Below, piece by piece: positions 10,743-22,173 of a stretch of 64,000 bases of DNA (position 1 is the first letter of the stretch; every line of letters starts with the position of its first letter). Under the pieces are notes generated by a model. That model was given only the letters and a program-made list of their open reading frames with translations. It made no database searches and was not told where the DNA came from. Made by a program: the position numbers and the translations under genes. The stretch comes from Lantana camara (Eukaryota > Streptophyta > Magnoliopsida > Lamiales > Verbenaceae): positions 66,123,501 through 66,187,500 of the forward strand of contig CM074862.1 in assembly GCA_037501455.1 (NCBI GenBank). Reading direction: 5' to 3'.

Positions 10743-13702
10743 TGTAGCGCCCGAGCGTGAGACACCACATCCCCCACACCGAGACCCGACCCATATATGA
10801 AATGGGAAATCCATACACGTGCCAAATCATGGCGAACGGGGACACAACACACACGCTAAGCTAGGCAGGAGCTAACCCTTAAACCAAGCATAACCAAAAC
10901 ATAATTAAATCAGAGTGACCATAACAATAGCAGAAGCAATTCGACATAAGTACTTATAGGTACCAACACATAGCAATACATATCGTATTTACATATAGGT
11001 ACCAACACTTACAACCTGTACAAAAGCCATCACGGCACAAAATAACATAATATACGCTCCATACATAATCATAATACAAGAGTAATAAGAACAAGTAGAT
11101 ATGAGTGTAAAAGGAAATGCTAGACACTAACGCAAGACCTAGACGACTCGTATTCCCGCCTAACACCTCCAAACCTGCACAAAACAACTGTAACAAACCG
11201 GTTTCAGTCTAAAAAAGACTGGTGGGTATAAAAAAAAGGGGCATAATATATAATACAACGAAATTTAAACATATACATGCAAGCCCTAATTCCATTCGAA
11301 GTTTGATAAGAATTTCCCAAGCTGGCAAAACAAAGAAAACATCAATGGAATTACGACTATCATATTCATTCATAAATAATTATAGGGTTTCATGGCCCAA
11401 CGAGTGGGCGTACATTATCTCCAACCATCACCTTGTGTAATCATATTCATAATTCATTTATTCTCATGCATAATAATCTTATGTGCACATTCATACGATT
11501 CATAATCATACATATACACCTTCTTCCTCCGGTGGTGGATGGGTTTGCAAGGCCCGACCACCTCATACATTGACCCAGGGGGGTACATGAATCCCCCAAG
11601 GGCACTCAGCTACCATTCCACGCTAATCTCCTAGCGAGTTCAGGTCTCTGTTAAATGGTTAGGACTAGCACATGGGATCACCGTCGACCCTTGCCTCCCC
11701 GGATAGCCACATGTGCTAGGTCCCGGCCCGTGCATCATTAACAATCATGTATCGCCAAAACATAAGGTAGGATTCATAAAAGAAAGGCTTACGTTTGAAA
11801 TCATTTACTCGAGAAAAGACTCTATATACGTATATTATACATTTGGTTTAAAACTTTGCGCATTGGATTTATATAAGGTCATTTTAGCTAGTAGAAGAGA
11901 AACCCACCTTGAAGCGGCAAAAGGATAAGAGTAGAGCCTCAAACGACGCCCTCGTTTCCAACTAAAACCAAATCTGTGCAAAAGAGGTAGTGTGAGACTC
12001 AAAATGACCATATACGACGCACGACAATGCAATGTGGATGATATGAGATGCATAAGAAAATGTTCTCAAGTCATGGAAGTATTCTTATGCGCAATTAACA
12101 CAATAAAGTCACATAAACGTTCAAAATCATTCATTGCATTCAATAAGTGGAAGTACCAAGTTCATTCGTTCATAAATCATAACAAAACAAGCCATAAACT
12201 TGATACATTAATCATAACACATAATAATACATATTAACATAGCATAGAAGTCATAAAAGAGGTGGAGGAAGATCAAACAAGCGGAGAAAAAGAAAAAAAA
12301 AACGGAACCGGAGTGACGAAAAAAAAACACAGGACAAAATCCACCCCCATGGATTTTTCCAAAGGGAAAAATCCACCCCCATGGACTCTGTCCAGAAGCC
12401 TAATGACTCAAATCCACCCTCGTGGATTTTTCCAAAGGAAAAATCCACCCCCGTGGATTTAAGTCTGTAGCAAAAAAAAAAAAAAAAACACACAAACAAG
12501 GAAAAACCGAAATGGAAGCCATAAATCACCAAGCCAACACAAAACTCAACCTAAAAGCACACTAAATCAGGCCATTAACTCATGTATTCAAGCTATAACA
12601 CATTAGACAACAAGAACTTCAAGAAAAAAAACATCAAGAGATCATCAACCAATTCATATCTTCCAAAACCTTCAAGTTCATTAATGGAATATATTAAATC
12701 CCTCAACCACCATGCAATATAAGTCCATAAAATCATAAATTCATGTCTTAGGATCGTATATAACTTAAGAAACTCAAAGAAATTCTAAGGAAGCATGCTA
12801 GAATCATAATTTTACATGAAACCCTTACTATTCAATCATTTCTTCCAAACTTGATCAAATCATGGTGAAAACATGCAAACTTGGACTTAAAAGAACCACA
12901 AGGAGATTTACATATCAAAAATGGAGTTACCTTTAAGAAATGGTGAGGAATAGATGAGAGATGAGCTCAAATCTCTTTGGTTGGCACTATTCCTCTTCTT
13001 CCTTTCTTCTTCTCCTTCTTTTCTTCTTTTTGGCTGAGTTTGGGGTGTGTGGGAAGGGAATGGCTCGGTATGGGGGGCTGAGAGAGGGTAATGGGGTGGT
13101 TGGCAAGTGGTTAGGGTCAAAGGATAGGTCTTAGTTACGTTTAAGTAGGTCCGTAGCTTGTGTGGAGTCATAATTGGCCGTTTTGGGTGTAATGTGCTCG
13201 TTTCGGTTGAATTTTGGGAATCCAAATGATCTTAAAAAGGTATATGGTTTGTCCCATTGCATCCAAATCATCGATATGGATCCAACAGAGGTGACGAAAC
13301 TCGATTCCGAGTTCCCGAGCTCAAGTTACAACACTCGGAACACAAGGTATGCTAAATGCCCTTTAGCTCCCTTTTCGGTTCCGATCACACACACGAACCC
13401 AAAACTCAAGCAAACAAGAACAAAATCAATCAACGAGTATATAAACATGAACATAGAGCACTTATATCAATCATACCAAATTATCACGAAAAACGGAAAT
13501 CAAATCAAGCTCAAATAAGGTCACGTAAACAATTACTTTCACAATCTCAAGTGAAATTCAAATAAATAAGAATTCGAAATAAACATCAACTAAGTATAAA
13601 GTATGAAATTAAAGAAGTAAATACAAAATTAAAACAAGTAATTTGCCCAAATTGGTAAACACATACATCGTACCTGTTTGACCGAAAAGTCGGGGCGTTA
13701 CA
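10743..13702 (-). mobile_element. Solo LTR D (Tekay-type) inside gag of C
   Basis: A 2960-bp block runs from TGTAGCGCCC to GGGCGTTACA with no internal domain. It is flanked by AGCTG on both sides (10738-10742 and 13703-13707), and gag of C is continuous across it. It follows the general plan of the other Tekay LTRs: CAGGTA 26 nt from the U3 terminus, palindromes (12337-12460), GTGGG donor-like site, GC-rich island (about 11520-11740), and a TGTGCAG acceptor-like site before the GTTAGGCGGG block. A solo LTR arises by recombination between two LTRs of a full insertion. Confidence 0.93.
12337..12460 (-). promoter_or_regulatory. Four-copy dyad array in LTR D
   Basis: AAATCCACCCCCATGGATTT and close variants lie at 12337-12356, 12369-12385, 12410-12429 and 12441-12460. 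Start-to-start spacing is 32, 41 and 31 bp, forming two pairs. The seven-base arms AAATCCA/TGGATTT are conserved while the centre varies. The same scaffold with a different core occurs in LTRs H and I. A run of about 19 A follows on the plus strand. Confidence 0.85.
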
Positions 13703-14256
13703 AGCTGCCAGATTCTCTCAACCTCTTTAAGCCACATTTCCGCCTGAATATCATCACCCTTATAGAACTTCGGGGGACGATGATTCTGAAATTCGCATAG
13801 TATGGCAGAAATAGGGTTCTCCTGTGGTACTACGGGTGTAGGTGGTGCTGGAGGAACCCGTTCTTGCAACCTTTGATCAATCAGCCCAACCACGGCGTTC
13901 ATAAAATCCTGGGCTGTGCCTGAGGAGGTGGAGGAGGAGGTGATCTCTCACGGTGATGACGACGATGATGGTGATGATGCTGATGTCTCAGGGATCGTTC
14001 ACGACGATGTCTATCACGATCCATCCTAAAATCAAACCACTACACATGCGTGGTTTGATTAATAAATGCAATGTGTGCAAATAATTCCATAAGATCAATA
14101 AAGCACACCTTTCAAAGAATCAAGTGGCTCAAATAATTCAAGAATTCAAGTAAATCACGTAATTCAATTAACGCAGACTCTCAAGTAACAATTAATCCTA
14201 TGCCGTGCGACCTAGACTCACAAGACACGACTCGAGAACCTCGGTTTTGCAACCGG

Positions 14257-14268
14257 GCTCTGATACCA
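14257..14268 (-). other. Primer-binding site of C (tRNA-iMet)
   Basis: On the minus strand it reads TGGTATCAGAGC, complementary to the 3' end of plant initiator Met tRNA. It is separated from the LTR end at 14277 by eight bases, the same gap as in element A. Confidence 0.9.
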
Positions 14269-14276
14269 CCTTGAGA

Positions 14277-16928
14277 TGTAGCACCCTAACTCCCAAGGCA
14301 CTACATCCCCCGCAATATAGCCCGATCCACATACGAAATGGACAATCCATACATAAACCGAACATATAGCGAACGGGTGACAATCAAGAAATAAACGAGC
14401 TAGGCTGGACACTACCCCAACACATATAAAACCAAGACATGTAAATCAAAAGCGGAAGCATTATTATCAATACATATAGGTACCATATTTACATCCAAGG
14501 CATATTTAGTAATAGGTACCAACATTATCAATACATTATCATCTCCTATATAATATACATGTATAAATGTCCAAAATGTAATAACAATAATCATAGCATG
14601 CTATTCCAAAAGTTCTATACATGGGACATAAAATGCTAGACTCGGTGGAATGCAAGACCTGACTCGTCGCCCGCCTAGCACGACCGTGTACCTGAAAAGT
14701 GAAGTATCAGTTTACCGAAGACTGAGTGAGGGCAGATATATATATAACACACGTCACATGCAAGTCGTAGCCTCGGGTGAAGACTTGTAAATGAAATAAA
14801 TATAAAGTTCAAGAAGAGATTGCTCTTTGCCCGAGATTACAACTATCCAATTTAACATGTTAACTTGTCAATTTCATGAACATGTGGCCCGGAGAGTGAG
14901 GGCAATTCTCCAACCTTTACACCAAACGTGAACAATACGTGCTTGCTTGAATAATGTAATACGTGATCATGCGGTTCATTTAGTGCTCATTTAGTAACAT
15001 AATCATGAGTGAAAACATGCAATAACCCGAGGACAATCCGTGGTGCCGGACCCGTCCCCAGCCTCCTTCTTCCTTCGGGTGATAGTGGGTTTGCAAGGCC
15101 TAACTATCCACGACATGGTGTACGTCGGGAACATGACTCCCACGCACGGAACTCCTTCCACCACCAATCTCCTAGAGGCTTCGGGGGTGATCCGAATGAG
15201 GTGATGATAGCGCAAGAGTTACCCGTCAGCCCTTGCTTTCCCGGTTGGCTCAAGCTACTACCCTCGGGCCCAAGTACAATCATGGTACTCGCCAAAACAT
15301 GCTTGAAATCATGAACAATCATGGCTTGCTTGCTTGAAATCAATTACACTTTAGAAAACGTTTATAGATATAATAGGTTTTGGCCGAAAACATTACATAA
15401 GGGTTGTAAAGGTTCTATGTACCTAGAACAAAACCTCACTTGTGCAACAAAATACGACAAGGATATACTCTAGTGAGCCTGTTCCTCGTCCACGACCTCG
15501 TGATCTGTGCAAACACGATGTGTATACGTGAGACATGACTCAAAATGGACGAAATATGACGAATGACAAAAATGTAACGAGATGACGAGCAATGTGAAAT
15601 GTAGCATGAAAATATCTTGTTTTGACATGTATTCAATCATATAATAGCAATTTGGGATCAAATAAATGTTTGGGTTAAAATCCCAAAATTCAATTTTTAT
15701 GCAGTAGCTTTTGCTCTGCCGCAGGCCTGGGAATGTTCATTCCTGGTCCCGGTTGAAAAGGGGAAAGGCCGTTCCCATGCCCTTCCGAAAACGTGCCAAC
15801 GATTTTAAAATAAAAGCACGCCTTTGCTGGGAACGGCCCTTCCGGCATGCAGGCCAAAATGGGAATGGCCGTTCCCAGGCTCGCTGGCCCGCCTTGACTC
15901 AGAAGCGTGGGAACGACCGTTCCCAAAATGCACTAAGGCGGGAAGGGCCGTTCCCAGCTTCTGTAAATTGGGAAAACAGAGCAGAAGAAGGGCAGTAGCT
16001 ACGGCAAAACAACAAAGCTTTGAAAAAAACTCAAGATTTGATCTCCAAAGTGCAAGAATTCAGTAAACAAATTACACACATATTCAAGACATGATAATAT
16101 TCCATTTAAACACATAAATCATGAAAATTACCAAAGGTCATGAGTTTCAAGTTCATGCACCAAACCTTCACATAACCTCAAATTTTGCAAGAATTCATGG
16201 ATCAAAGCATGATATAATCATGTATCTATGCATCAACCAACAAATAAACCAAATAATCCACGAATTCCCAAACGCTAGCTTCAACCAAAATAATCAAGAA
16301 TCATGTATTCATTCCTATACCCACCTTGAACTAAAGAAATGAAGAAGGAAGATGAAGATGATGACTAAGCTTCTAAACTTGAAATATTTCTTGAAAACCT
16401 TGGATGAAGTGATGAAATCTATTCTTTCATTTTCTTCTTGAAGAAACTGAGAGCAAGAGCGCAATTATGTTGGGAGATTTTGGATGAATTTGATCAAGGA
16501 AGCTTGGAGATATATTTCTACGTGATTCACCATTTTTGGAAAAATGTGAAATGCTCAAATTGCAATTCAATCCCTCAATTTAACAAGTCATGCAATCAAG
16601 GATAGGTGGTTTGCTAAATGATCAATTAAGTCCTTAGAAAGGGTATGCAATTCGGTCCCTTAATTTAAAGAAATGGACATGTAGGAACAATTTCGTAATT
16701 AAACCACTCCCGGTAAATATTTCACACAATAGTTATTTTTCCAAGTCATGAAATAATTTTCTTGATGATATGATTACATATAATTCACATAAATAATGTG
16801 ATATACAGTTTAGAAAAATATATGATGTCATGTAAGAAAAACATAAAATTAATGAATTAAAATAAATCCTACGTTCACAAACTCACACGTGGCGTGCTTA
16901 CCTGTTCATCCGGAACCGGGGCGTTACA
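14277..16928 (-). repeat. 5' LTR of element C
   Basis: The 2652-bp LTR runs from TGTAGCACCC to GGGCGTTACA. Reading from its own 5' end (16928): CAGGTAAG (16904-16897), palindromes (15955-15729), a TATTATATGA-like box near 15640, a GTGAGG donor-like site near 15440, a GC-rich island (about 15260-15060), and a TTTTCAG acceptor-like site near 14700 followed by GTGCTAGGCGGG. Promoter and splice roles are inferred from conserved position across families. Confidence 0.9.
15729..15955 (-). promoter_or_regulatory. Six-copy palindrome array in C 5' LTR
   Basis: Copies start at 15729, 15761, 15829, 15861, 15909 and 15940, so pair spacings are 32, 32 and 31 bp. Sequences are variants of GGGAACGGCCGTTCCC; 15729 has drifted to GGGAATGTTCATTCC, in which both arms changed but stayed complementary. 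The array ends about 80 bp upstream of the TATA-like box. Confidence 0.85.
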
Positions 16929-19900
16929 TTGATGATTCAATTGATTGTAATATTTGATATGGAAAAATGTCTCGAGGGAAAACTTTATTTTCGATGATGA
17001 ATAGTGATTAAAGGACAAAATTGTAATTTTGATCTAAAAAACCTGGAAAGGGTTTCCGGGCATAGAAAGCAAAATATAGACACTAGAAAAATATGGGTTT
17101 CAAGCTTCTAATGTTTTACGAGTAAAATGCTAAAATATCGACTCGATAGATGAATAGTGGTAGGAAGGTTTTAAATGTGAAAAATTCCAAAATTTACAGT
17201 ATAGCGTATAAAAGCACATAAATTACACAGGAATGCAAATGCATGAGGAACTTTAAATATTGGATCTAAGTTATAAACACTTCCTCTTAAACCCTTTACT
17301 TACTATTTCCAATTCGACCTAATCATGGCTGTTATAGTTCAAAATACCAGTTGCTCCCCTCCAAATATCAAATATCTAGTGAAATTATATTGAAATCAAA
17401 AAGAAATATAGCGGGTTCATTAATAAAAGATTTATATAGAGATGAAGTATATTGTGTTGTAGAAAGGAGTGAGACTAAAATTCACTGGTTAAAAGTTCAA
17501 ACAATGATAACCCAACTTTATAAACCGGAAATTTCAAAAATCTTAGTTCAATCAGACAATTAAAATACAAGTATTAGTCGACATGTGATTTTCTATAAAA
17601 ATTATTCACATAAATTGTGTTTTTATCTTGCGTAAAATATAGTCTATTTATTAATACCAGTAAAAACAATGTGCCTTGCACATTAAATATACGATTTATT
17701 TAAATATTTTAAATAATTGAATTATTAAAATTAAAATAGTTAAAACATCAATTTTTAATTTTAAATATAGTGATAAGGCCGCAATTGAAACTTAATTTTC
17801 TAATAGACACTCTCACATATATAAATAAAAAGTTTATAATTTTAAATTAATACTCTTATAATGCTCAAACAGTTCTAAATATTATCGTATCATGTCATTC
17901 ATGTTGAACACTGTGACAAACGTCTTTCACTTGTTAAATTTAAAAATTAATTTATGTTGTATCATATTTGTATCCATGCATTATAGTCACTTACTCATAT
18001 ACAAAAAAGTATATATATATATAAATTATAAAATTAACATGAAAAATTAAACTATGTAATTTGTGCTTTATTTTTATATGACTCAAAATACTTAGTTTGA
18101 TTATAAAATCGTTCATGTTTTCTTTTGATTAAATGCGCTTTGTTTCTATTTTATTAGTTATTTATCGTAATTTACATCATAAGTATTTTTAACAAATTTA
18201 ATACTTTATATTTTCCAAAAAAAAAACGAATTTAAAACTTTATAATAAGTATATAGTTTCAATAATATTTGAACTAAGTTTAAAATATGAAAATTACATC
18301 TTATATCAAACTGTCAAAACTAAAAATTGACCCCATTGAATTAAAAACTTACAAATTCACTTGAATCCAATTGGAATAGTTTAATATGAAATTTTTTACT
18401 AATTATGTATCTTTATTAAAAAAGAGTTTTTCACCATATATATATATATATATATTAAAAATCGGAGGTTTATAATTTCAATTTATGATTAATTGTTATT
18501 TAATAGTTATTGGCAATTATTTTATATGTATACAAAAAATAATTTAATTTATAATTTTGAATTAATAATTTATTTTATTGATTTAAGTAAATAAAAAAAT
18601 TAAAAGAATTCAATAATAAACTTACCTAAGAATTAGTTGTATTTCTAATTAATTTTCAATCGTTATTAATTAACTCTGACTGATCTATACCATAACATTA
18701 ATAATAAAACAAAGATGTAATTCATATTAACAGAAAACTATTAATTTCTATTAATTTATTGATTATAACATAAAATTCGTATCGATAATATGCACTAATT
18801 ATCTTTTATGTTATATATAAGCTCTCCCCTAACTCTCTAATTTTATACCACGATTCTTCTTTGGCACCTCTCTCTCAACTACCAGCACAGTAGCACTCTG
18901 TCCAATCGTCTTTGTTTTTTATTCTTTCAACCAACTCTTGTTATTGTCTCCTTGTCGATCACTCACTCAACATTGATGGTATCACATACCACTATCTATG
19001 ATCATATCTATAATTTATTAATCATTCATTTTTTTTAAATATGATTATTTGTGTTGTAGAAATAATGACATTATGGTTTGTTTGATAATAGAAAATTTAT
19101 TTTTTGACATTTATATTATTCACTCTAGTACAATCTCATTAAATTTATATGAAAACCCTACAAATTTAATCCAATAGGACGCAATGCAGTCTAAAACATA
19201 CACAATTCACATGCTCAAATTATTTTATTAAATGAGTATCTCATAATCTGTTACTAAGCATACTTTCGACCTGACTGAATGGAAACGTTGACTTTTCATC
19301 TGTTAACAACATCTGGTATCTTTGACATTAAATGTCTTCTGACAGCCTGACACATGAACTTAGAAGTTGGCATATTTTCATGCTCAAGTCGTCATGTCGT
19401 TGGTAGTATTTTGGCTCATAATATCTTATCGACCTCTCGACCTAGGGTTTTTTTCGGTTGGTTTTCGGCTGTTTTCTTGTAGTGAATGGGGTCTCATTTT
19501 GTCTTTAGCCTTTAGGCTTTAGCCAATTGACCCGCTTAGCTACCGGATCGACCTCATGACTTTTTGTACGTTGGTCAATATGGAGGTTTTCTAGGCAGAC
19601 TTTGACTGATTAGCCCATTTGTTTCAACTCGTCGACTCAACGACCTCATGTGTGGGTCGCTTCTTAGCCAGTATGATTTTGCCATGGAGTTTGGCCTCAA
19701 AAGTTGATTCCCATTAGTACACACTATATGGTTCTATTAAATTTTGTCATGTAAAAATATTTTTAATATTATATTAAAATATTAAATATATATAGAAAAT
19801 AAAATGTGAGAGCTTATTTTAACATACAGGTCAATGTTAATAGGAGCATTTTCAAGAAATACTATTTAAATTCAATATAATAAAATTTAGCAGTTTATTT

Positions 19901-19982
19901 ACTATTACAAAATATTTAAAACAACTAACTTTAGATCAATATAATATGAATTGTAAAAATAATTTAATTACATTAATGTATT
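16929..19982. other. AT-rich stretch with no recognised gene
   Basis: This is the only long segment not assigned to an LTR element. The first 400 bp could be LTR debris. From about 17570 the sequence is strongly AT-rich, with short TA runs (18007-18018, about 18436-18454). A 70-codon frame at 17351-17563 (plus) has no motif I recognise and is probably chance. A TATA box at 18812 precedes a pyrimidine-rich leader-like stretch, but no convincing coding exon follows. It may be a host intergenic remnant into which M and C landed. Confidence 0.5.
18812..18820 (+). promoter_or_regulatory. Possible orphan promoter TATA box
   Basis: TATATATAA is followed about 30 bp later by a CT-rich leader-like stretch (about 18845-18975) and an ATG at 18975 that reads only about 20 codons before a stop. 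In so AT-rich a region a TATA match is weak evidence. It could be the relic of a host gene 5' end. Confidence 0.25.
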
Positions 19983-20427
19983 TGATGAGGCTAAATTAAG
20001 CTCGTTCCATATAAGTGACACTTGGTCCAATCTTCGCCCCACAGCATGGCGTATTAAGAGCACTTCAAATCATCCCTAGTGATTGGACGTTCCCCTCTAG
20101 GAAATTATCATCCCATCATCACAAAGGATTTTGGCCTTACCGAGCGCGTCGACTATATTTCAGTTACGGACATTGTTCAACCCTCGAGGGTGTATCCATT
20201 TGACCCTCGAGGGTGCTCCCAAAATTGGCGCTCGAAATTACTCTTCACTGCACAAGAGTAAGGCTACTCCCTTCAAGGTCGCGCTTTTAGGCCCAAGCGT
20301 CCCCTCGGACCAAGCGAGCCCATAAAGCCGTTATCCAAACCCCGTGCGCTTCTAGCCCTCGGTAACAATCTCAAAAGGCTCTCTGACATATAGTACATAC
20401 CCGCGCACCTACCACTGTTGCCGCCAC
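19983..20427 (+). repeat. 5' LTR of element M, U3 portion
   Basis: The LTR starts TGATGAGG at 19983 and its end at 56558 reads CCCATCA, a matching inverted terminus. It is interrupted after GCCAC (20423-20427) by element B and resumes at 56209 with the same GCCAC. Base composition rises sharply at this point. It contains a pair of 12-bp palindromes (20180-20214). The presumed left target duplication is GTATT (19978-19982); its partner is outside the window. Confidence 0.75.
20180..20214 (+). promoter_or_regulatory. Palindrome pair ACCCTCGAGGGT in LTR M
   Basis: Two perfect 12-bp palindromes lie at 20180-20191 and 20203-20214, starts 23 bp apart. They are in U3, upstream of the TATAAATAG box, which is now at 56270 across insertion B. 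This parallels the U3 arrays of the other LTRs, with an unrelated core. Confidence 0.75.
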
Positions 20428-21933
20428 TGTTGTAACGAATTTTACTACAGTTAAAAACCAATCGTGCAAGTGTACAATAACATACGCGTAGCACAATAGG
20501 ATCGAACCCACAAGGAAGGAAAATCAATCACTACTCTCTATTTCTCTCTAATCTAAAGACTCAACGGAAGTAATGGTTATTTCTATTAATCTACTGATGT
20601 AGAAATTAACAAATAACTAAATTAAAATTACAATTAACAACTTAACACGCGAATTAACTCAATAAACTAAACAGGCAGGGAAAAAAGCTTTGAATCATAC
20701 AATCAAGAGCTTACATGATACTCGTTTGACAAGTGTAATTCTACAACCTAGTCACTTATATTTGAATTACCCTCTATCGAGGTATAACCAAGTGCTTAAT
20801 TAGTGTTCAATGTTGCTCTCGCAATCACCAATAGTTAATTAAGCCATAGGAACAAGACTAGTGTAATTCAGTATTCTAGCGGCTCGGTATGGAATAAGAT
20901 TACTATTGTATAAGCTAGGACCAAATCTCTTTGTACCCTACATCTTACAAGTATTGAAAACCCTCTAAATTACCATCACTCTTTCGAGCTATAGGTAATT
21001 GTGACACATGCTACGGGTGATCAAGCCATCGCAAGTCAGTTCAAACCAGTTTTCAAACTAAGAATTAACACAGGGCATTCAAGCATCTCATCAAACATCC
21101 ATCATGCAATCATCATCAATTCCCCCTAGCCCTAGATAATTAACTACTCATAATTGAAGCAAAAATCATAAAACTAAAGGAAATTGCATTAAAATAAAGC
21201 ATCGTCAAAGAATCTAAACAAAGTCTAACAATTAAACTCATAAACATTCAGCAATACTAAAAAACGAAACTAGCATATGAAACTAAAACTAAAATCAAAG
21301 GAATTAGTTTGGAAATTAAAGCAACAATAAAACCAAAGATTGTTCTCGGAATTCAATCCTGTCGTCTTCTCGAATTCTCTGAAAATCTTCTGAACTTCTG
21401 AGTCTTCTTCCAAACCCTAGGTCTTGACTAGGAAAAAAAACTCTTTTTCTTTGTCTAACTCTCTTTTTATTTTTCTCTAAACCTCCTCCTGTTCTCCTCC
21501 TACTAAAGACTCCAAAACGCACATATATAGCAGCCTTAGGAGATTTCTCCCCGCCCTAGGTAACGGGCGTTACCTATATTTGTCTTGCTCCTGTTAACGC
21601 CCGTTAATGACCTGAAATCGCCATAATGCTTTTACTGGTAACGGGCGTTACCAATTTTCTTCTATATAGGGGTAACGGGCGTTACCCCTCTGTTCTCGCC
21701 AAAGCCTCTCCTCCTGTGGCCAGTAACGGGGAGTTACTCCTTGTGTACTGCTAAATGGTAACGGGAGTTACCACTTTTTCTCCCAAAAATTCGTGAAATC
21801 GCTCTGCTTCGCCGTTTCGTAACTCCAACTCTATTAACACCTGAACAGAGTTAAATAAACACATAAACGCATCAAACAGTACCAGAATATAATCTATTTA
21901 ACGCTTAAAATCATGCAATTTCTACACACAACA
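20428..21933 (-). repeat. 3' LTR of element B
   Basis: The LTR runs TGTTGTAACG...CACACAACA. It abuts AAATCTCCCACACTTA (21934-21949), the polypurine tract on the minus strand. It has the GGATCGAACCCAC block near 20510, six palindromes (21559-21772) and a TATA-type box near 21520-21530, all matching the 5' LTR at 54707. Confidence 0.92.
21559..21772 (-). promoter_or_regulatory. Six-copy palindrome array in B 3' LTR
   Basis: Variants of GGTAACGGGCGTTACC start at 21559, 21595, 21637, 21671, 21722 and 21757, giving three pairs 34-36 bp apart. Arms GGTAAC/GTTACC are kept; the middle varies (GGG, CCC, GGGA). Confidence 0.85.
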
Positions 21934-22173
21934 AAATCTCCCACACTTAAACATTGCTCGTCCCCGAGTAATACAGAAATTAAGAAAATACATCCTCATC
22001 AAACCCTCTCCTCTAAGCAATCATCAAACCTTCGCCTAAATAAGTCTAGCCAATCAAATCAAATACTCATCGACTTGAAATCCTCAAAATTTAGTATGAA
22101 AAGTAAACCCTTGTGTAGTGTGTGTGTCAAACAATACAATGTACAAAAATTAGAGTGACATCTTCACAATTTT
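21934..22173 (-). other. Element B polypurine tract and 3' non-coding region (part 1)
   Basis: The polypurine tract (21934-21949) is followed by non-coding sequence with no ORF. ATTTT (22169-22173) is the left target duplication of A. The sequence continues after A at 32134. Confidence 0.8.

Larger units (their letters stand above)
6554..14024 (-). pseudogene. Gag-Pol of element C, broken
   Basis: Start ATG 14024-14022; gag runs to 13703, is interrupted by LTR D, resumes at 10742, and pol ends at 6554. Recognisable domains: gag core, two CCHC knuckles (the first has its last Cys changed to Tyr), protease [12 protein letters not shown] with [10 protein letters not shown], RNase H with [10 protein letters not shown], integrase with CLTCQ and VSDRDPRF, and a C-terminal chromodomain. 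Premature stops lie at 10372-10374, 7970-7972, 7676-7678, 7286-7288 and 7022-7024. Against element A, four are Gln codons and one (10372) is Trp. One-base deletions lie near 13915 and near 8670; another stop is near 10262. Not functional. Confidence 0.9.
6372..16928 (-). mobile_element. Element C: degraded Tekay-type Ty3/gypsy chromovirus
   Basis: Minus-strand order is 5' LTR (16928-14277), initiator-Met primer-binding site, gag-pol with chromodomain (14024-6554), polypurine tract (6516-6529) and a 144-bp LTR stub (6515-6372). Solo LTR D interrupts gag. The reading frame has at least five in-frame stops and two clear frameshifts, so C is dead. The missing 3' LTR and the join to E at 6371/6372 indicate one deletion that removed the rest of this LTR and the 5' half of E. 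Confidence 0.9.

Noticed and set aside
12908..13225. 105-codon minus frame in LTR D
   Set aside because: Non-coding LTR sequence; low-complexity Thr/Pro/Lys composition.
14257..14268. Possible tRNA-Met gene fragments at primer-binding sites
   Set aside because: Only 12-16 nt complementary to tRNA 3' ends, next to LTRs; no cloverleaf around them. The same holds at 29563, 48471 and 54685.
17351..17563. 70-codon plus frame in the AT-rich stretch
   Set aside because: No motif, splice context or promoter support; expected by chance.
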